From NCBI RefSeq assembly GCF_036170895.1, contig NZ_CP108036.1, positions 4,591,501 to 4,655,500 on the forward strand: a stretch of 64,000 nt of DNA. Reading direction: 5' to 3'. This DNA is from Streptomyces erythrochromogenes. Its GTDB lineage: Bacteria > Actinomycetota > Actinomycetes > Streptomycetales > Streptomycetaceae. Positions 49,417 through 60,086 of this stretch are shown here, one piece after another. Position 1 is the first letter of the stretch. Each line of letters starts with the position of its first letter. The position numbers and the translations under genes are program-made. The notes beneath the pieces are model-generated. The model saw nothing but the letters and a program-made list of their open reading frames with translations, was not told the DNA's origin and made no database searches.

Positions 49417-50877
49417 CTAGCCGAGGCCGAGCGCGGGCATCGCGTAGTAGAAGACGAACACCGCCGACACCACGTACATGGCGGTCGGGACCTCGCGGCC
49501 CCGGCCGGTCGCCAGGCGCAGCACGCTGAAGGCGATGAAGCCGATGCCGATGCCGTTGGTGATCGAGTAGGTGAAGGGCATCATCACCATGGCCAGGAAG
49601 GCCGGGACGGCGACGGTGAAGTCGCTCCAGTCGATGTCCCTGACCGATCCCGCCAGGATCAGGAAGCCCACCGCGACCAGTGCGGGCGTGGCGGCCTGCG
49701 ACGGGACCATGGTGGCCAGCGGGGTGAAGAACAGCGCCACGGCGAAGAGGCCGCCCGTCACGACGTTCGCCAGACCCGTACGGGCACCCTCGCCGACACC
49801 GGCCGTGGACTCCACGAAGCAGGTGGTCGCCGAGGAGGAGGTCGCGCCGCCCGAGGCGACGGCGAGGCCGTCGACGAACAGGACCCGGTTGATGCCGGGG
49901 AACTCGCCGGTCTTCTTGTCGATCAGCTTGGCCTCGTCGCCGACGCCCAGGATCGTGCCCATGGCGTCGAAGAAGCAGGACAGCAGCACGGTGAAGACGA
50001 ACAGGATGCCGGTCAGCAGCCCGACTTTGCCGAAGCCGCCGAAGAGGCTGACCTGGCCGACGAGCCCGAAGTCCGGCGAGGCGACCGGGTTGCCGGGCCA
50101 GGCCGGGACGGTCAGGCCCCAGCCGGAGTCGGGCAGGTCGGCGACGAGCTGGACGACGACCGCGACGAGGGTCATGGCCACGATGGAGATCAGGATCGCG
50201 CCCGGGACCTTGCGGATCAGCAGGGCGAGGGTGAGCAGCGTGCCGATCGCGAAGATCAGGACGGGCCAGCCGTGCAGGTGACCGTCGCTGCCGAGCTGGA
50301 GCGGGACCGTGGTGTGCGCGGCGTCCGGGATGCGGGAGACGAAGCCGGAGTCGACCAGGCCGATCAGCATGATGAACAGGCCGATACCGATGGCGATGCC
50401 CTTGCGCAGGCTCAGGGGGACGGCGTTCATGACGCGCTCGCGCAGCCCGGTGGCGACCAGCAGCATCACCACGAAGCCGGCCAGGACCACCATGCCCATC
50501 GCGTCGGGCCAGCTCATGCGCGGGGCGAGCTGGAGGGCCACGACGGTGTTCACGCCGAGGCCCGCGGCGAGCGCGATGGGGACGTTGCCGATCACACCCA
50601 TGAGGAGGGTGGTGAAGGCGGCCGTCAGGACGGTGGCCGTCACGAGCTGGCCGCTGTCGAGCTGGTGGCCGTACATGTCCTTCGCGCTGCCCAGGATGAT
50701 CGGGTTCAGCACGATGATGTACGCCATCGCGAAGAAGGTCGCGAAGCCGCCGCGGACCTCGCGGGCGACGGTCGAACCGCGCTCGGAGACCTTGAAGTAG
50801 CGGTCCAGCCCGCCGGACGGCTCCCGGGGGGAAGGCTCCGGGGTGGCGGATGCGGGGGCGGGAGCAGGGGTGCTCAT
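49417..50877 (-). CDS. NCS2 purine permease, AzgA-like
   Basis: A 486-residue transporter with about 12-14 membrane segments. The AzgA-group signature is ATTCFVESTAGVGEGARTGL, together with VARGEVRGGFATFFAMAYII-like residues near the start (EVRGGFATFFAMAYIIVLNP) and GLFIMLIGLVDSGFV. The group imports adenine, guanine or hypoxanthine with protons. The N-terminus has a Pro/Ala-rich cytoplasmic tail. An inverted repeat upstream (50894-50940) may be its operator. Confidence 0.92.
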   Translation of the reverse strand: MSTPAPAPASATPEPSPREPSGGLDRYFKVSERGSTVAREVRGGFATFFAMAYIIVLNPIILGSAKDMYGHQLDSGQLVTATVLTAAFTTLLMGVIGNVPIALAAGLGVNTVVALQLAPRMSWPDAMGMVVLAGFVVMLLVATGLRERVMNAVPLSLRKGIAIGIGLFIMLIGLVDSGFVSRIPDAAHTTVPLQLGSDGHLHGWPVLIFAIGTLLTLALLIRKVPGAILISIVAMTLVAVVVQLVADLPDSGWGLTVPAWPGNPVASPDFGLVGQVSLFGGFGKVGLLTGILFVFTVLLSCFFDAMGTILGVGDEAKLIDKKTGEFPGINRVLFVDGLAVASGGATSSSATTCFVESTAGVGEGARTGLANVVTGGLFAVALFFTPLATMVPSQAATPALVAVGFLILAGSVRDIDWSDFTVAVPAFLAMVMMPFTYSITNGIGIGFIAFSVLRLATGRGREVPTAMYVVSAVFVFYYAMPALGLG

Positions 50878-50893
50878 ACGGTCCTCATTGGTG

Positions 50894-50940
50894 GTTCATA
50901 CGAAGAAAATGGGCCGCGCCCAAACCGTTTCAGTATGAAC
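50894..50940. promoter_or_regulatory. Inverted repeat in the purine permease promoter
   Basis: GTTCATAC (50894-50901) and GTATGAAC (50933-50940) are exact inverted copies 31 bp apart, with a GGGCCGCGCCC hairpin centred between them. They lie 17-63 bp upstream of the permease start. Likely a regulator site. Confidence 0.45.
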
Positions 50941-51030
50941 ACATAAGGGAAAGGCCGTCCATCTCCGCGCGTAGACCCTCGCGGGGCGGGCGGAGGCCCC
51001 GGCCGGACCGCTCCCGCTTAAACTTGCGGC

Positions 51031-51330
51031 ATGGCGAAATGGACTGCGAAGCATGAGGCGCCCGAGCCCCTCGAGGGCCCCGTCGTCGCGACGGTCACGG
51101 GAGGAACGATCCTGTGGTTCGCCCTCTTCGTGGTCCAGCTGCCGTTCTACGGGTGGTTCGCCGACCGCGGCCAGCTGTGGTGGGTCTGGACCTGCGCGGC
51201 CGGCGGCTTCCTCGGCCTGATCGGCATCTGGTACGTCCGCGGCCGCGAGGCGGCCCTCAAGCGGCATTCCGCCGCGCAGGCCGCGCAGGCCCAGCAGGAC
51301 GGCCGGCCGGGCGAAGCCACGGAGGCCTAG
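51031..51330 (+). CDS. DUF2530 family membrane protein
   Basis: A 99-residue protein with two membrane helices (VTGGTILWFALFVVQLPFYG and WWVWTCAAGGFLGLIGIWYV) and a charged Ala/Gln-rich tail. EAPEPLEGPVVATVTGGTIL is typical of DUF2530, an uncharacterised actinobacterial family. It is divergent from the purine permease. Confidence 0.87.
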   Translation: MAKWTAKHEAPEPLEGPVVATVTGGTILWFALFVVQLPFYGWFADRGQLWWVWTCAAGGFLGLIGIWYVRGREAALKRHSAAQAAQAQQDGRPGEATEA

Positions 51331-51486
51331 GCCGCCCCTTCCGGATCTTGCCGGTCAGGCCCGCGGGCTCGACCCTGATGCGGGGGCCGCCGGGCCGCGA
51401 CCAGCGGACGATTCGGGTCATCCCCAAGTCGGATCTTCGGACTTTTCGGCGGGTGAAGCGTTCGAACCCCGCTTACCGTCGGAACC

Positions 51487-53946
<2,460 letters not shown>

Positions 53947-53961
53947 CCGGCAGGACGTCTT

Positions 53962-54387
53962 TCAGGCGAGGCCGTCCGCCTGCAGACCGGTCAGGACGGC
54001 CTGGCCGAGGGTGTGGACCGCGGACTGGGGGCGGACCATCACCGTGAACTCCCTGATCCGGCCCGCCCCGTCGAAGTGCAGCATGTCGATGCCGTGGATC
54101 TGCTTGCCGTCGACCGTGGCCCGGAACGGCAGGACCGCCGCCGGGGCCTGCGTGCCGTCCGCGCTCGTCTCGGTCGCGCCCTCGAAGTGGCCGACGTAGC
54201 GCAGGTCCTCGAAGACGCGCAGCAGGACCCCGAAGAGCCCCAGCACCATCGGCCTGCCCTCGAAGGGCCGGAACTTCACCGGGCTGTACAGCCTGATGTC
54301 CTCGGTGAACAGGTCCTCCAGCGCGGAGAGATCACGCTTCTCCACGGCGGCGCGGAAGCGTTCGGCGGTCTCCATCACGGACTCCAC
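53962..54387 (-). CDS. SnoaL/NTF2-like protein
   Basis: A 141-residue protein with the cone-shaped SnoaL/ketosteroid-isomerase fold pattern: ETAERFRAAVEKRDLSALED, LFTEDIRLYSPVKFRPFEGR and DGKQIHGIDMLHFDGAGRIR. The family includes cyclases, isomerases and stress proteins, so the reaction is unknown. GTG 54387 has AGGAGGAGCC directly upstream. It is divergent from the PadR gene and is likely its target. Confidence 0.85.
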   Translation of the reverse strand: MESVMETAERFRAAVEKRDLSALEDLFTEDIRLYSPVKFRPFEGRPMVLGLFGVLLRVFEDLRYVGHFEGATETSADGTQAPAAVLPFRATVDGKQIHGIDMLHFDGAGRIREFTVMVRPQSAVHTLGQAVLTGLQADGLA

Positions 54388-54397
54388 GGCTCCTCCT

Positions 54398-54453
54398 GAT
54401 ACTGATACCGATACTGCTACTCAAGGAATTGACTAGTCAGTTTCGTGAGTATC
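54398..54453. promoter_or_regulatory. Divergent operator region of the PadR/SnoaL pair
   Basis: GATAC occurs three times with six-base spacing (54398-54414); an inverted AGTATC follows at 54448. Between them is a perfect TGACTAGTCA palindrome (54430-54439), extendable to 16 bp with one mismatch pair. This is a likely binding site for the PadR regulator. Confidence 0.55.
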
Positions 54454-54491
54454 ATGCGGGGGAGGGCGAGGAAAGGGAAGGGGCAGCCGCG

Positions 54492-55070
54492 ATGGCCTTG
54501 CGACATGCCGTACTGGCGGCGCTTCTGGACGGCGAGTTCAGCGGCTACGAGCTGGCGAAGTCGTTCGACATCGGCGTCGCGAACTTCTGGCACGCCTCCC
54601 CCCAGCAGCTCTACACCGAGCTGGCCAAGCTGGAGAAGGAAGGCCTGGTCGAGGGTCGGCAGGTGGTCCAGGAGACCCGGCCCAACAAACGCCTCTTCCA
54701 GGTAACCGACGCCGGCCGGACCGAGCTGGAGGAGTTCGCGGCCGCCGCGTCCAAGCCCTCCGTCATCCGCGACGACCTCCTCGTCAAGGTCCAGAACGCC
54801 GACCGGATCGGCACCGCGCCGGTGATCGAACAACTCGAAGAGCGGGCGTCCGCGGCCGACGCCAAGCTCGAACTCCTCGGCAAGGTCCTGCGCAAGATGC
54901 GCGGCGACCTGGACGAGGAGGAGTACCTGCTCCGCGGTGAACGCATCGGCGGGTACCTGACCTGCCTGCGCGGCATCGCCTTCGAGCAGGGCCACCGCGA
55001 CTGGTGCCGCCGCAGCGCGGCCGTCCTGCGAGAGCGAGAGAGGCTGGCCACCCGTGCCGACGCACACTGA
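54492..55070 (+). CDS. PadR-family transcriptional regulator
   Basis: A 192-residue regulator starting MALRHAVLAALLDGEFSGYE, the typical PadR opening, with winged helix (PQQLYTELAKLEKEGLVEGR, then NKRLFQVTDAGRTELEEF) and a C-terminal dimerisation helix region (IEQLEERASAADAKLELLGK). ATG 54492 follows GGAAGGGG; an upstream in-frame ATG at 54429 would include non-family sequence and lie in the operator. It overlaps the next gene by 17 bases. Confidence 0.92.
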   Translation: MALRHAVLAALLDGEFSGYELAKSFDIGVANFWHASPQQLYTELAKLEKEGLVEGRQVVQETRPNKRLFQVTDAGRTELEEFAAAASKPSVIRDDLLVKVQNADRIGTAPVIEQLEERASAADAKLELLGKVLRKMRGDLDEEEYLLRGERIGGYLTCLRGIAFEQGHRDWCRRSAAVLRERERLATRADAH

Positions 55071-55839
55071 GTACCGGCGTTACGTCGCCCTGGGCGACAG
55101 CCAGACCGAAGGCCTCGGAGACGGCGACGACACCGCCGGCCTGCGCGGCTTCGCCGACCGGTTCGCCGGACACCTGGAGGCCGCCCGCCCGGGCCTGCTC
55201 TACGCCAACCTCGCCGTCCGGGGGCGGCTCGCCGGCCAGGTCCGCGCCGAGCAGCTGGGACCCGCCCTGGCCCTGCGCCCCGACATCGCCACCGTCGTCG
55301 CGGGGGTCAACGACGTGCTGCGGCCCCGCTTCGCGGCGGCCGACGTCGCAGGGCACCTGGAGGAGATGTTCGCCGCGCTCACGGCCGCGGGGACGCACGT
55401 GGCGACCGTGACCTTCCCCGACATCGGCAGGATCGCGCCCCTGGCTCGGCCCCTCGCCCCCCGCCTGCTCGAACTCAACGAGCTCGTCCGCGCCGCGGCC
55501 GCCCGGCACGGGGTGTTCGTCGCCGAGACGGCCCTGCCGGCGGCCGTGGCGGACCCGCGGATGTGGACGGAGGACCGTCTCCACGCCAGCTCCCTCGGCC
55601 ACGAACGCATCGCCGCCGCACTCGCCCACGCCGTCGGCATCCCCGGCAGCGACGACACCTGGACGCACCCGCTGCCCCCGCCGGACGCACTGCGCCGCTC
55701 GGCCGTCGCCGCCGAACTGCGCTGGGCGGCCGCCTTCCTCGGCCCGTGGCTGGGCCGCCGCCTGCGCGGCCGCTCCTCCGGCGACGGCCGCACCGCCAAA
55801 CGCCCCGACCTGCTGCCGCTGGCCTCCTCCGGGACCTAG
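55054..55839 (+). CDS. SGNH hydrolase
   Basis: A 261-residue SGNH/GDSL esterase. Block I is YVALGDSQTEGLGD with Ser16; block II glycine lies in NLAVRGRLAGQVRA; block III is VAGVNDVLRP with the asparagine; block V is DRLHASSLGHERIA with Asp and His. All four catalytic parts are present. A C-terminal ~60-residue tail (LRWAAAFLGPWLGRRLRG) is extra. No signal peptide. It overlaps and is coupled to the PadR gene. Substrate unknown. Confidence 0.88.
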   Translation: MPTHTEYRRYVALGDSQTEGLGDGDDTAGLRGFADRFAGHLEAARPGLLYANLAVRGRLAGQVRAEQLGPALALRPDIATVVAGVNDVLRPRFAAADVAGHLEEMFAALTAAGTHVATVTFPDIGRIAPLARPLAPRLLELNELVRAAAARHGVFVAETALPAAVADPRMWTEDRLHASSLGHERIAAALAHAVGIPGSDDTWTHPLPPPDALRRSAVAAELRWAAAFLGPWLGRRLRGRSSGDGRTAKRPDLLPLASSGT

Positions 55840-55849
55840 GCTCCGGGCC

Positions 55850-56377
55850 ATGGACGAACGGGGGCCGGGCCGGCACCCCTGGCACGGCGGCGCACAGACC
55901 GCCGCCTGGGCCTAGTGGCGCCTCACCGGCGACCCGGAACCGTCCCTCCGGGTCTGCGGCGCGGCAGCCCGCGCCGGCCTCGGGCAGCCGGTGCTGCGCT
56001 ACCCGGCCGACCTGGGCCCGCAGGCCGCCCCGTACGCCGACGCGGTACGCCCGCTGCTGACGTGCCCCGGCGAATGGAGCCGGGTCGGCGCCGCCGAGGC
56101 CTGGTGGCGGATCACCGGCGACGCGGCGCCCGCAGTGGCCGCCCTGCTGGCGGAACTGGCGCCGCTGGCCGGACACCCGACGACCCCCCTGGTCCTGCGG
56201 ACCGTACGGATCCTCGGCGCGATCGGCGGCCCGGCGGCAGCGGCCCTGCCCGCCCTGCACGAGGTCACCACCTCGCCCCGCCGCTACGGCGACATCAGGG
56301 TGGACGAGGAACTCCACCGCGCCGCACGACAGGCACTGACCGCCATCGCCCCGGCCCGAGCCCTCGACACCCCCTAG
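55850..56377 (+). pseudogene. HEAT-repeat protein gene with one in-frame amber codon
   Basis: One frame runs from ATG 55850 to TAG 56375-56377 but is interrupted by TAG at 55913-55915. The flanking residues read TAAWA-stop-WRLTGDPEPSLRVCG, and a second module later reads GAAEAWWRITGDAAPAVAAL. The comparison suggests that TGG (Trp) became TAG by one change. The rest shows HEAT-like helices and clean coding bias. Restart at TTG/GTG codons or ATG-like 55991 is possible, giving a shorter protein. It may be a fresh pseudogene, a suppressed stop or a sequence error. Confidence 0.7.
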
Positions 56378-59300
56378 TCGAACCAGCGGTCCCGGGCCAG
56401 TTCCGCCGTGCGGGACGGGTCCTCCAGCAGCGCCGCCACCTCGAAGCGGCGCGGCCACTGGCCCGCCGACCAGGCCAGGCCCGCCGCCACGCCCTCCAGG
56501 GTGGACGCGTGGAGGGTGCCGTCGGGCGTGCGCCGCCAGTCCAGCTCCGTGCCGCCCGCGACCAGTTCCTCGTGCTCGATGTACGTCGCCGGCGTCGCCG
56601 GACCCAGCAGCACCCGCACCGACTCCGGCACCTCGTGCTCCTCGCCCGGCGTCGTCACCTCCGCCGGCACCGTCTCCGACAGCCGGCGCACCTGCAGCAG
56701 CTCCGCGAGGTCCGCCGCCCGCACCGGCGACACCGGCAGCAGCGGCAGCCCCGCCACCAGCGGCAGCAGGTCCGGGGCGTCCGCGATCACCGCGTCCGCC
56801 GCGTCCACCACCAGCACCTCGCCGTCCACCACCGCCCGCAGCTCGTCCGGCAGCGTCACCTGCTCGGGGTCGAGATCGGCCAGCGCGCCGTACAGGCCGT
56901 GCAGCTGCCGGTCCGTCACCTCGCGCTCCGGGTCGGCGAGCCGGCCCAGCAGCTCGGCCGCACCGCCGGGCTCGTCCAGCAGGGCCGCCACGGACGTCCG
57001 TACGCCCAGCGCCCGCAGCACCTGCTCGTCCTCGAAACCGGTGGCGTCCGCCGAGGTGTAGAGGCCCTCCAGCAGCGGGTCGCCGCCCGCCGCACGCAGG
57101 CCCGCCGGGCGGCGGCCGTCCAGCACGGGGTGGTCGCGCAGCCACCACGCCGTGTACGGGCGCACCGACTGCGTCGTCCCGTCCGGCAGCAGGATCCGCA
57201 CCGGCTGGGTCAGCGCGTCCCGCAGCGGCGGCTGCGCCAGCATCGCCAGCACCTGCGGCCAGCAGTCGTCGTCGACGAGGTCCAGGTCGCGGACGGCGAC
57301 CAGCTCGGTCGCCACCGGCGGGACGGGCAGGTCCGGTAGCTGGTCCAGCACGTCCTCGCACCACACGTCCACCGCGTCCAGCAGCCCCGCGTCGTCCGGC
57401 TCGGCGAAGTCACCCTCCCGCGGCTCCAGTTCGTCCGGGTCCAGGACCACGTCGGTGGCGCGCACCAGCTGGAAGGACGCCAGCACCCCGCAGGCGGTCA
57501 GCGGGGCCTCGCCCCACCGCTCGGCCAACTCGGCGTCGACGTACGGGACCTCGTCCTCCCGGATGACCGCCGCCAGCGGCGAGCCCGGCAGCAGCAGTTC
57601 GCCCGCCGGGGTCAGCTCCCCGTCCTCGTCCGGCAGGGCCAGCGCGCCCAGCCACGGCTCGTCGCCCGGCGCCAGCTCCGCGTCGCGGACCAGCCCGAGG
57701 ACCACATCGGCCAGCTCGTCGGCGTCCAGGGTGTCGGCGTCCTCGTCCCAGATCTCCCCGGCGTCCAGGGAGGCGGCCACAGCGGCCCGCACCTGCGGGG
57801 TCGTCAGGACGGCGCGCGGAGTCGCCGGGAGGGAGCCGAGCTTCTCCAGCAGCGGGTGCGCCGCCTCCGGGTGGGCCACCTTCAGCCCCAGCCGGGCCAG
57901 GTCCGCGGGCGTCTGCGCGTACGGCAGCAGGACGTGGCGCGGCCCGATCGTCGTGCGGCCGTCGGCGAGCGGCACGGGCAGCCCCGACAGCCGGTCGGGG
58001 TCCACCCCGGCGAGGCTGTCGTAGAGCCGGTACCACCACTCGGGGGTCCGCTCGATGCCCGCGATCCGCTCGATGGCATCGCCCAGCGGGAGCCGGCCCA
58101 CGCCCAGGGTGCGCAGCTCGGCGCGGCGCTCCAGGCCCGCCGGCAGCAGGGTCGGCAGGACCTCCGCCAGGACGCGTACGGTGTCGGCGCCCGCGCCCTC
58201 CACCACCTCGGCCTCGAACGGGCGCAGGGCGCCCCGCTCCTCCGCGTGCTCGGGCGGCGCGGCCGGTGCGAGGAACGCCGTACGGGGGAGCCGTTCCAGC
58301 ACGGCGGCGCGCAGGGCCCCGTCCAGCTCGCCCTTGCCGAGCGGGCCGGGGACCAGGTCGACGAGCCCGGTGCTCACCGGGTCCCAGGCGCCGAGGAGTT
58401 CGGCGTACGCGTCGGCCGCGCGCTCCACGAGGAAGTCGGTCAGCGGCCCCGGCGCGGGGTGGCGGCGGCTGGTGTCCAGCGGCAGGGTCGCGATGAGCAG
58501 CGCCGGGATGCCCAGCGGCTCGTCGGTGGGCGTCGGGGCGTGCACCACGGGCGCGGTGGTCGGGCGCAGCGGGGCGCCGTCGGCGTCGACGGGCACCGCC
58601 CACGACACCGCCCAGGCGGGCCGCAGCCGTTCCTCGACGGGCCGGTCGGCGAGCAGCGCCCGCTCGATGGCGCCGCCGTGGCGGACGGTGCGCCAGCGGT
58701 TGGTGCGCGTACCGGAGTCGGTGGTGTCCTCGACGACGGTGTACGCGCCCTCGTCACGGCGGCCCAGGGTGCGCGAGCCGGCCGGGGTCTCCACGACGAT
58801 CTCGCACAGTCCGGGCAGGGTCAGCAGCAGGGCGTCGTCGATGCCCGCGAGGAGCCGCTCGACGAGGTCCTCGGCGGCGGCGTCGCGCAGCGGCAGGACC
58901 ACGACGGTGTCGTAGCCCTCGGGGGCGGTGCCCTCGGCGGGCAGCGGGAGGCGCAGCAGGGGCACGTGTCCGTCGCGGCGGCGCAGTTCGTCGCCGAGGC
59001 CGGGGCTGCCCACGGAGGCCTCGCGGGCCAGTTCGCGGGCCTCGGCGAGGGACCAGCGGACACCGCCGTGGCGGCCGAGCACCGCCGGTTCGTCGCAGAC
59101 GGCGAGGACGGCGGCGAAGCCGACGCCGAAGCGGCCGACGCTCTCCGCGGCGGGTTCCCGCTTGGCGGAGGCCCGCAGGGTGCTCAGGGACTCCACGCCC
59201 GTCGCGTCCAGCGGGGCACCGGTGTTGGCGACGGCCAGCAGCGCGTGGCCCGCCTCGCCCTCGTGGAGGGTGATCCGCAGCCGGCCGGGCACCTTGGCCC

Positions 59301-59502
59301 GGGCTGCGGCGTCGGCGGCGTTCTGGGCCAGCTCGACGACGAGCCGGTCCCGGTAGCCGCCGAGCGCGAGGTCCTCCTCGGCGTTGGCGTCCTCGCGGAA
59401 CCGGGCGGGGCCGGCCCCCCATGCGTCGAGCACGCCGCGCCGCAGCCGGGCCGTGCCGAAGGGGTCCACGCCGCTCTGGGCCGCCGTCACTCGCACGCTC
59501 AC
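56374..59502 (-). CDS. Sacsin-like GHKL ATPase
   Basis: A 1042-residue cytoplasmic protein. The N-terminal GHKL ATP-binding domain, as in sacsin and Hsp90, has VVELAQNAADAAARAKVPG (N box with the Mg-binding Asn), VANTGAPLDATGVESLSTLR (G1) and VGRFGVGFAAVL (G2 lid). The remaining ~750 residues form a large Leu/Asp-rich body with sacsin-repeat-like stretches (YDSLAGVDPDRLSGLPVPLA). GTG 59502 has GGAGG seven bases upstream. Possible chaperone or conflict-related role; no partner genes are obvious. Its stop overlaps that of the HEAT gene in CTAG. Confidence 0.85.
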   Translation of the reverse strand: MSVRVTAAQSGVDPFGTARLRRGVLDAWGAGPARFREDANAEEDLALGGYRDRLVVELAQNAADAAARAKVPGRLRITLHEGEAGHALLAVANTGAPLDATGVESLSTLRASAKREPAAESVGRFGVGFAAVLAVCDEPAVLGRHGGVRWSLAEARELAREASVGSPGLGDELRRRDGHVPLLRLPLPAEGTAPEGYDTVVVLPLRDAAAEDLVERLLAGIDDALLLTLPGLCEIVVETPAGSRTLGRRDEGAYTVVEDTTDSGTRTNRWRTVRHGGAIERALLADRPVEERLRPAWAVSWAVPVDADGAPLRPTTAPVVHAPTPTDEPLGIPALLIATLPLDTSRRHPAPGPLTDFLVERAADAYAELLGAWDPVSTGLVDLVPGPLGKGELDGALRAAVLERLPRTAFLAPAAPPEHAEERGALRPFEAEVVEGAGADTVRVLAEVLPTLLPAGLERRAELRTLGVGRLPLGDAIERIAGIERTPEWWYRLYDSLAGVDPDRLSGLPVPLADGRTTIGPRHVLLPYAQTPADLARLGLKVAHPEAAHPLLEKLGSLPATPRAVLTTPQVRAAVAASLDAGEIWDEDADTLDADELADVVLGLVRDAELAPGDEPWLGALALPDEDGELTPAGELLLPGSPLAAVIREDEVPYVDAELAERWGEAPLTACGVLASFQLVRATDVVLDPDELEPREGDFAEPDDAGLLDAVDVWCEDVLDQLPDLPVPPVATELVAVRDLDLVDDDCWPQVLAMLAQPPLRDALTQPVRILLPDGTTQSVRPYTAWWLRDHPVLDGRRPAGLRAAGGDPLLEGLYTSADATGFEDEQVLRALGVRTSVAALLDEPGGAAELLGRLADPEREVTDRQLHGLYGALADLDPEQVTLPDELRAVVDGEVLVVDAADAVIADAPDLLPLVAGLPLLPVSPVRAADLAELLQVRRLSETVPAEVTTPGEEHEVPESVRVLLGPATPATYIEHEELVAGGTELDWRRTPDGTLHASTLEGVAAGLAWSAGQWPRRFEVAALLEDPSRTAELARDRWFD

Positions 59503-59555
59503 GCCGCTGCCTCCAAGAATCGCCCAACGAACTCCTGAAGGTATCGCGTGCGGGG

Positions 59556-59797
59556 CTACGCCTCGCCCGTGAGGTGGGCGAACACGACGACGTCGGAGCC
59601 CCAGTGGCGGTCCTGCGCGAGGTTGCCGCCGCAGGTGATGAGCCACAGTTCCGGCCTGCCGCGGGTGTCCCCGTAGACCTTGTCGGTGGGGAAGGCGTCC
59701 TTCTTGAAGGTGTCGATCGCGTCGACGGCGAGACGGCGGTGGTGCCGTCCTCGCGGTGGACCTCGATCCTTGCGTCCTTCGTGAGCTCCTTGCGCAT
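59556..59797 (-). pseudogene. Class F sortase remnant with frameshift
   Basis: The C-terminal half of a class F sortase is recognisable: TFKKDAFPTDKVYGDT, then ELWLITCGGNLA with the catalytic cysteine of the TLITC-type motif, then VVVFAHLTGEA and stop. Just upstream, in another frame, ATG 59797 begins MRKELTKDARIEVHREDGTT, the preceding sortase strands. One missing base near 59728-59735 separates the frames. The front of the protein with the catalytic histidine is absent. A strong AGGAGG lies before ATG 59797. I see no other gene in 59503-60086. Confidence 0.75.
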
Positions 59798-60027
59798 GGA
59801 TTTCCTCCTGAACGGGCCGGGAGCCGGAGTTCGGGGTTCCCGGCACACCGGACATGAGGGACACCCAGGGCGCGCGGTTGCGGGCCGCCGGTGGGGCGGG
59901 GGAGGGGGCGGTCGAAGGTCCTTCGCCGTGAACCCGCAGGCCGCGAGGGGATTCAGGTGTTCCGTTTACTGGCTCTTTGCCCCGATTTTTAGGACCAAGG
60001 TCCCCGCGCCGCACCAGCGCCGGAAAG

Positions 60028-60067
60028 GCCGAAGCCCCGGTGACGAGCAGTCACCGGGGGCTTCGGC
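60028..60067. terminator. Terminator of serC
   Basis: GCCGAAGCCCCGGTGAC (60028-60044) pairs with GTCACCGGGGGCTTCGGC (60050-60067), loop GAGCA, one bulged G. It lies about 20 bp beyond the serC stop. Confidence 0.85.
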
Positions 60068-60086
60068 AGAGCCGGACGTACGAAGG

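Noticed and set aside
51427..51447. Terminator-like AAGTC/GACTTTT hairpin between DUF2530 and the P-type ATPase
   Set aside because: Only five pairs are exact and the loop is long; support is too weak to list.
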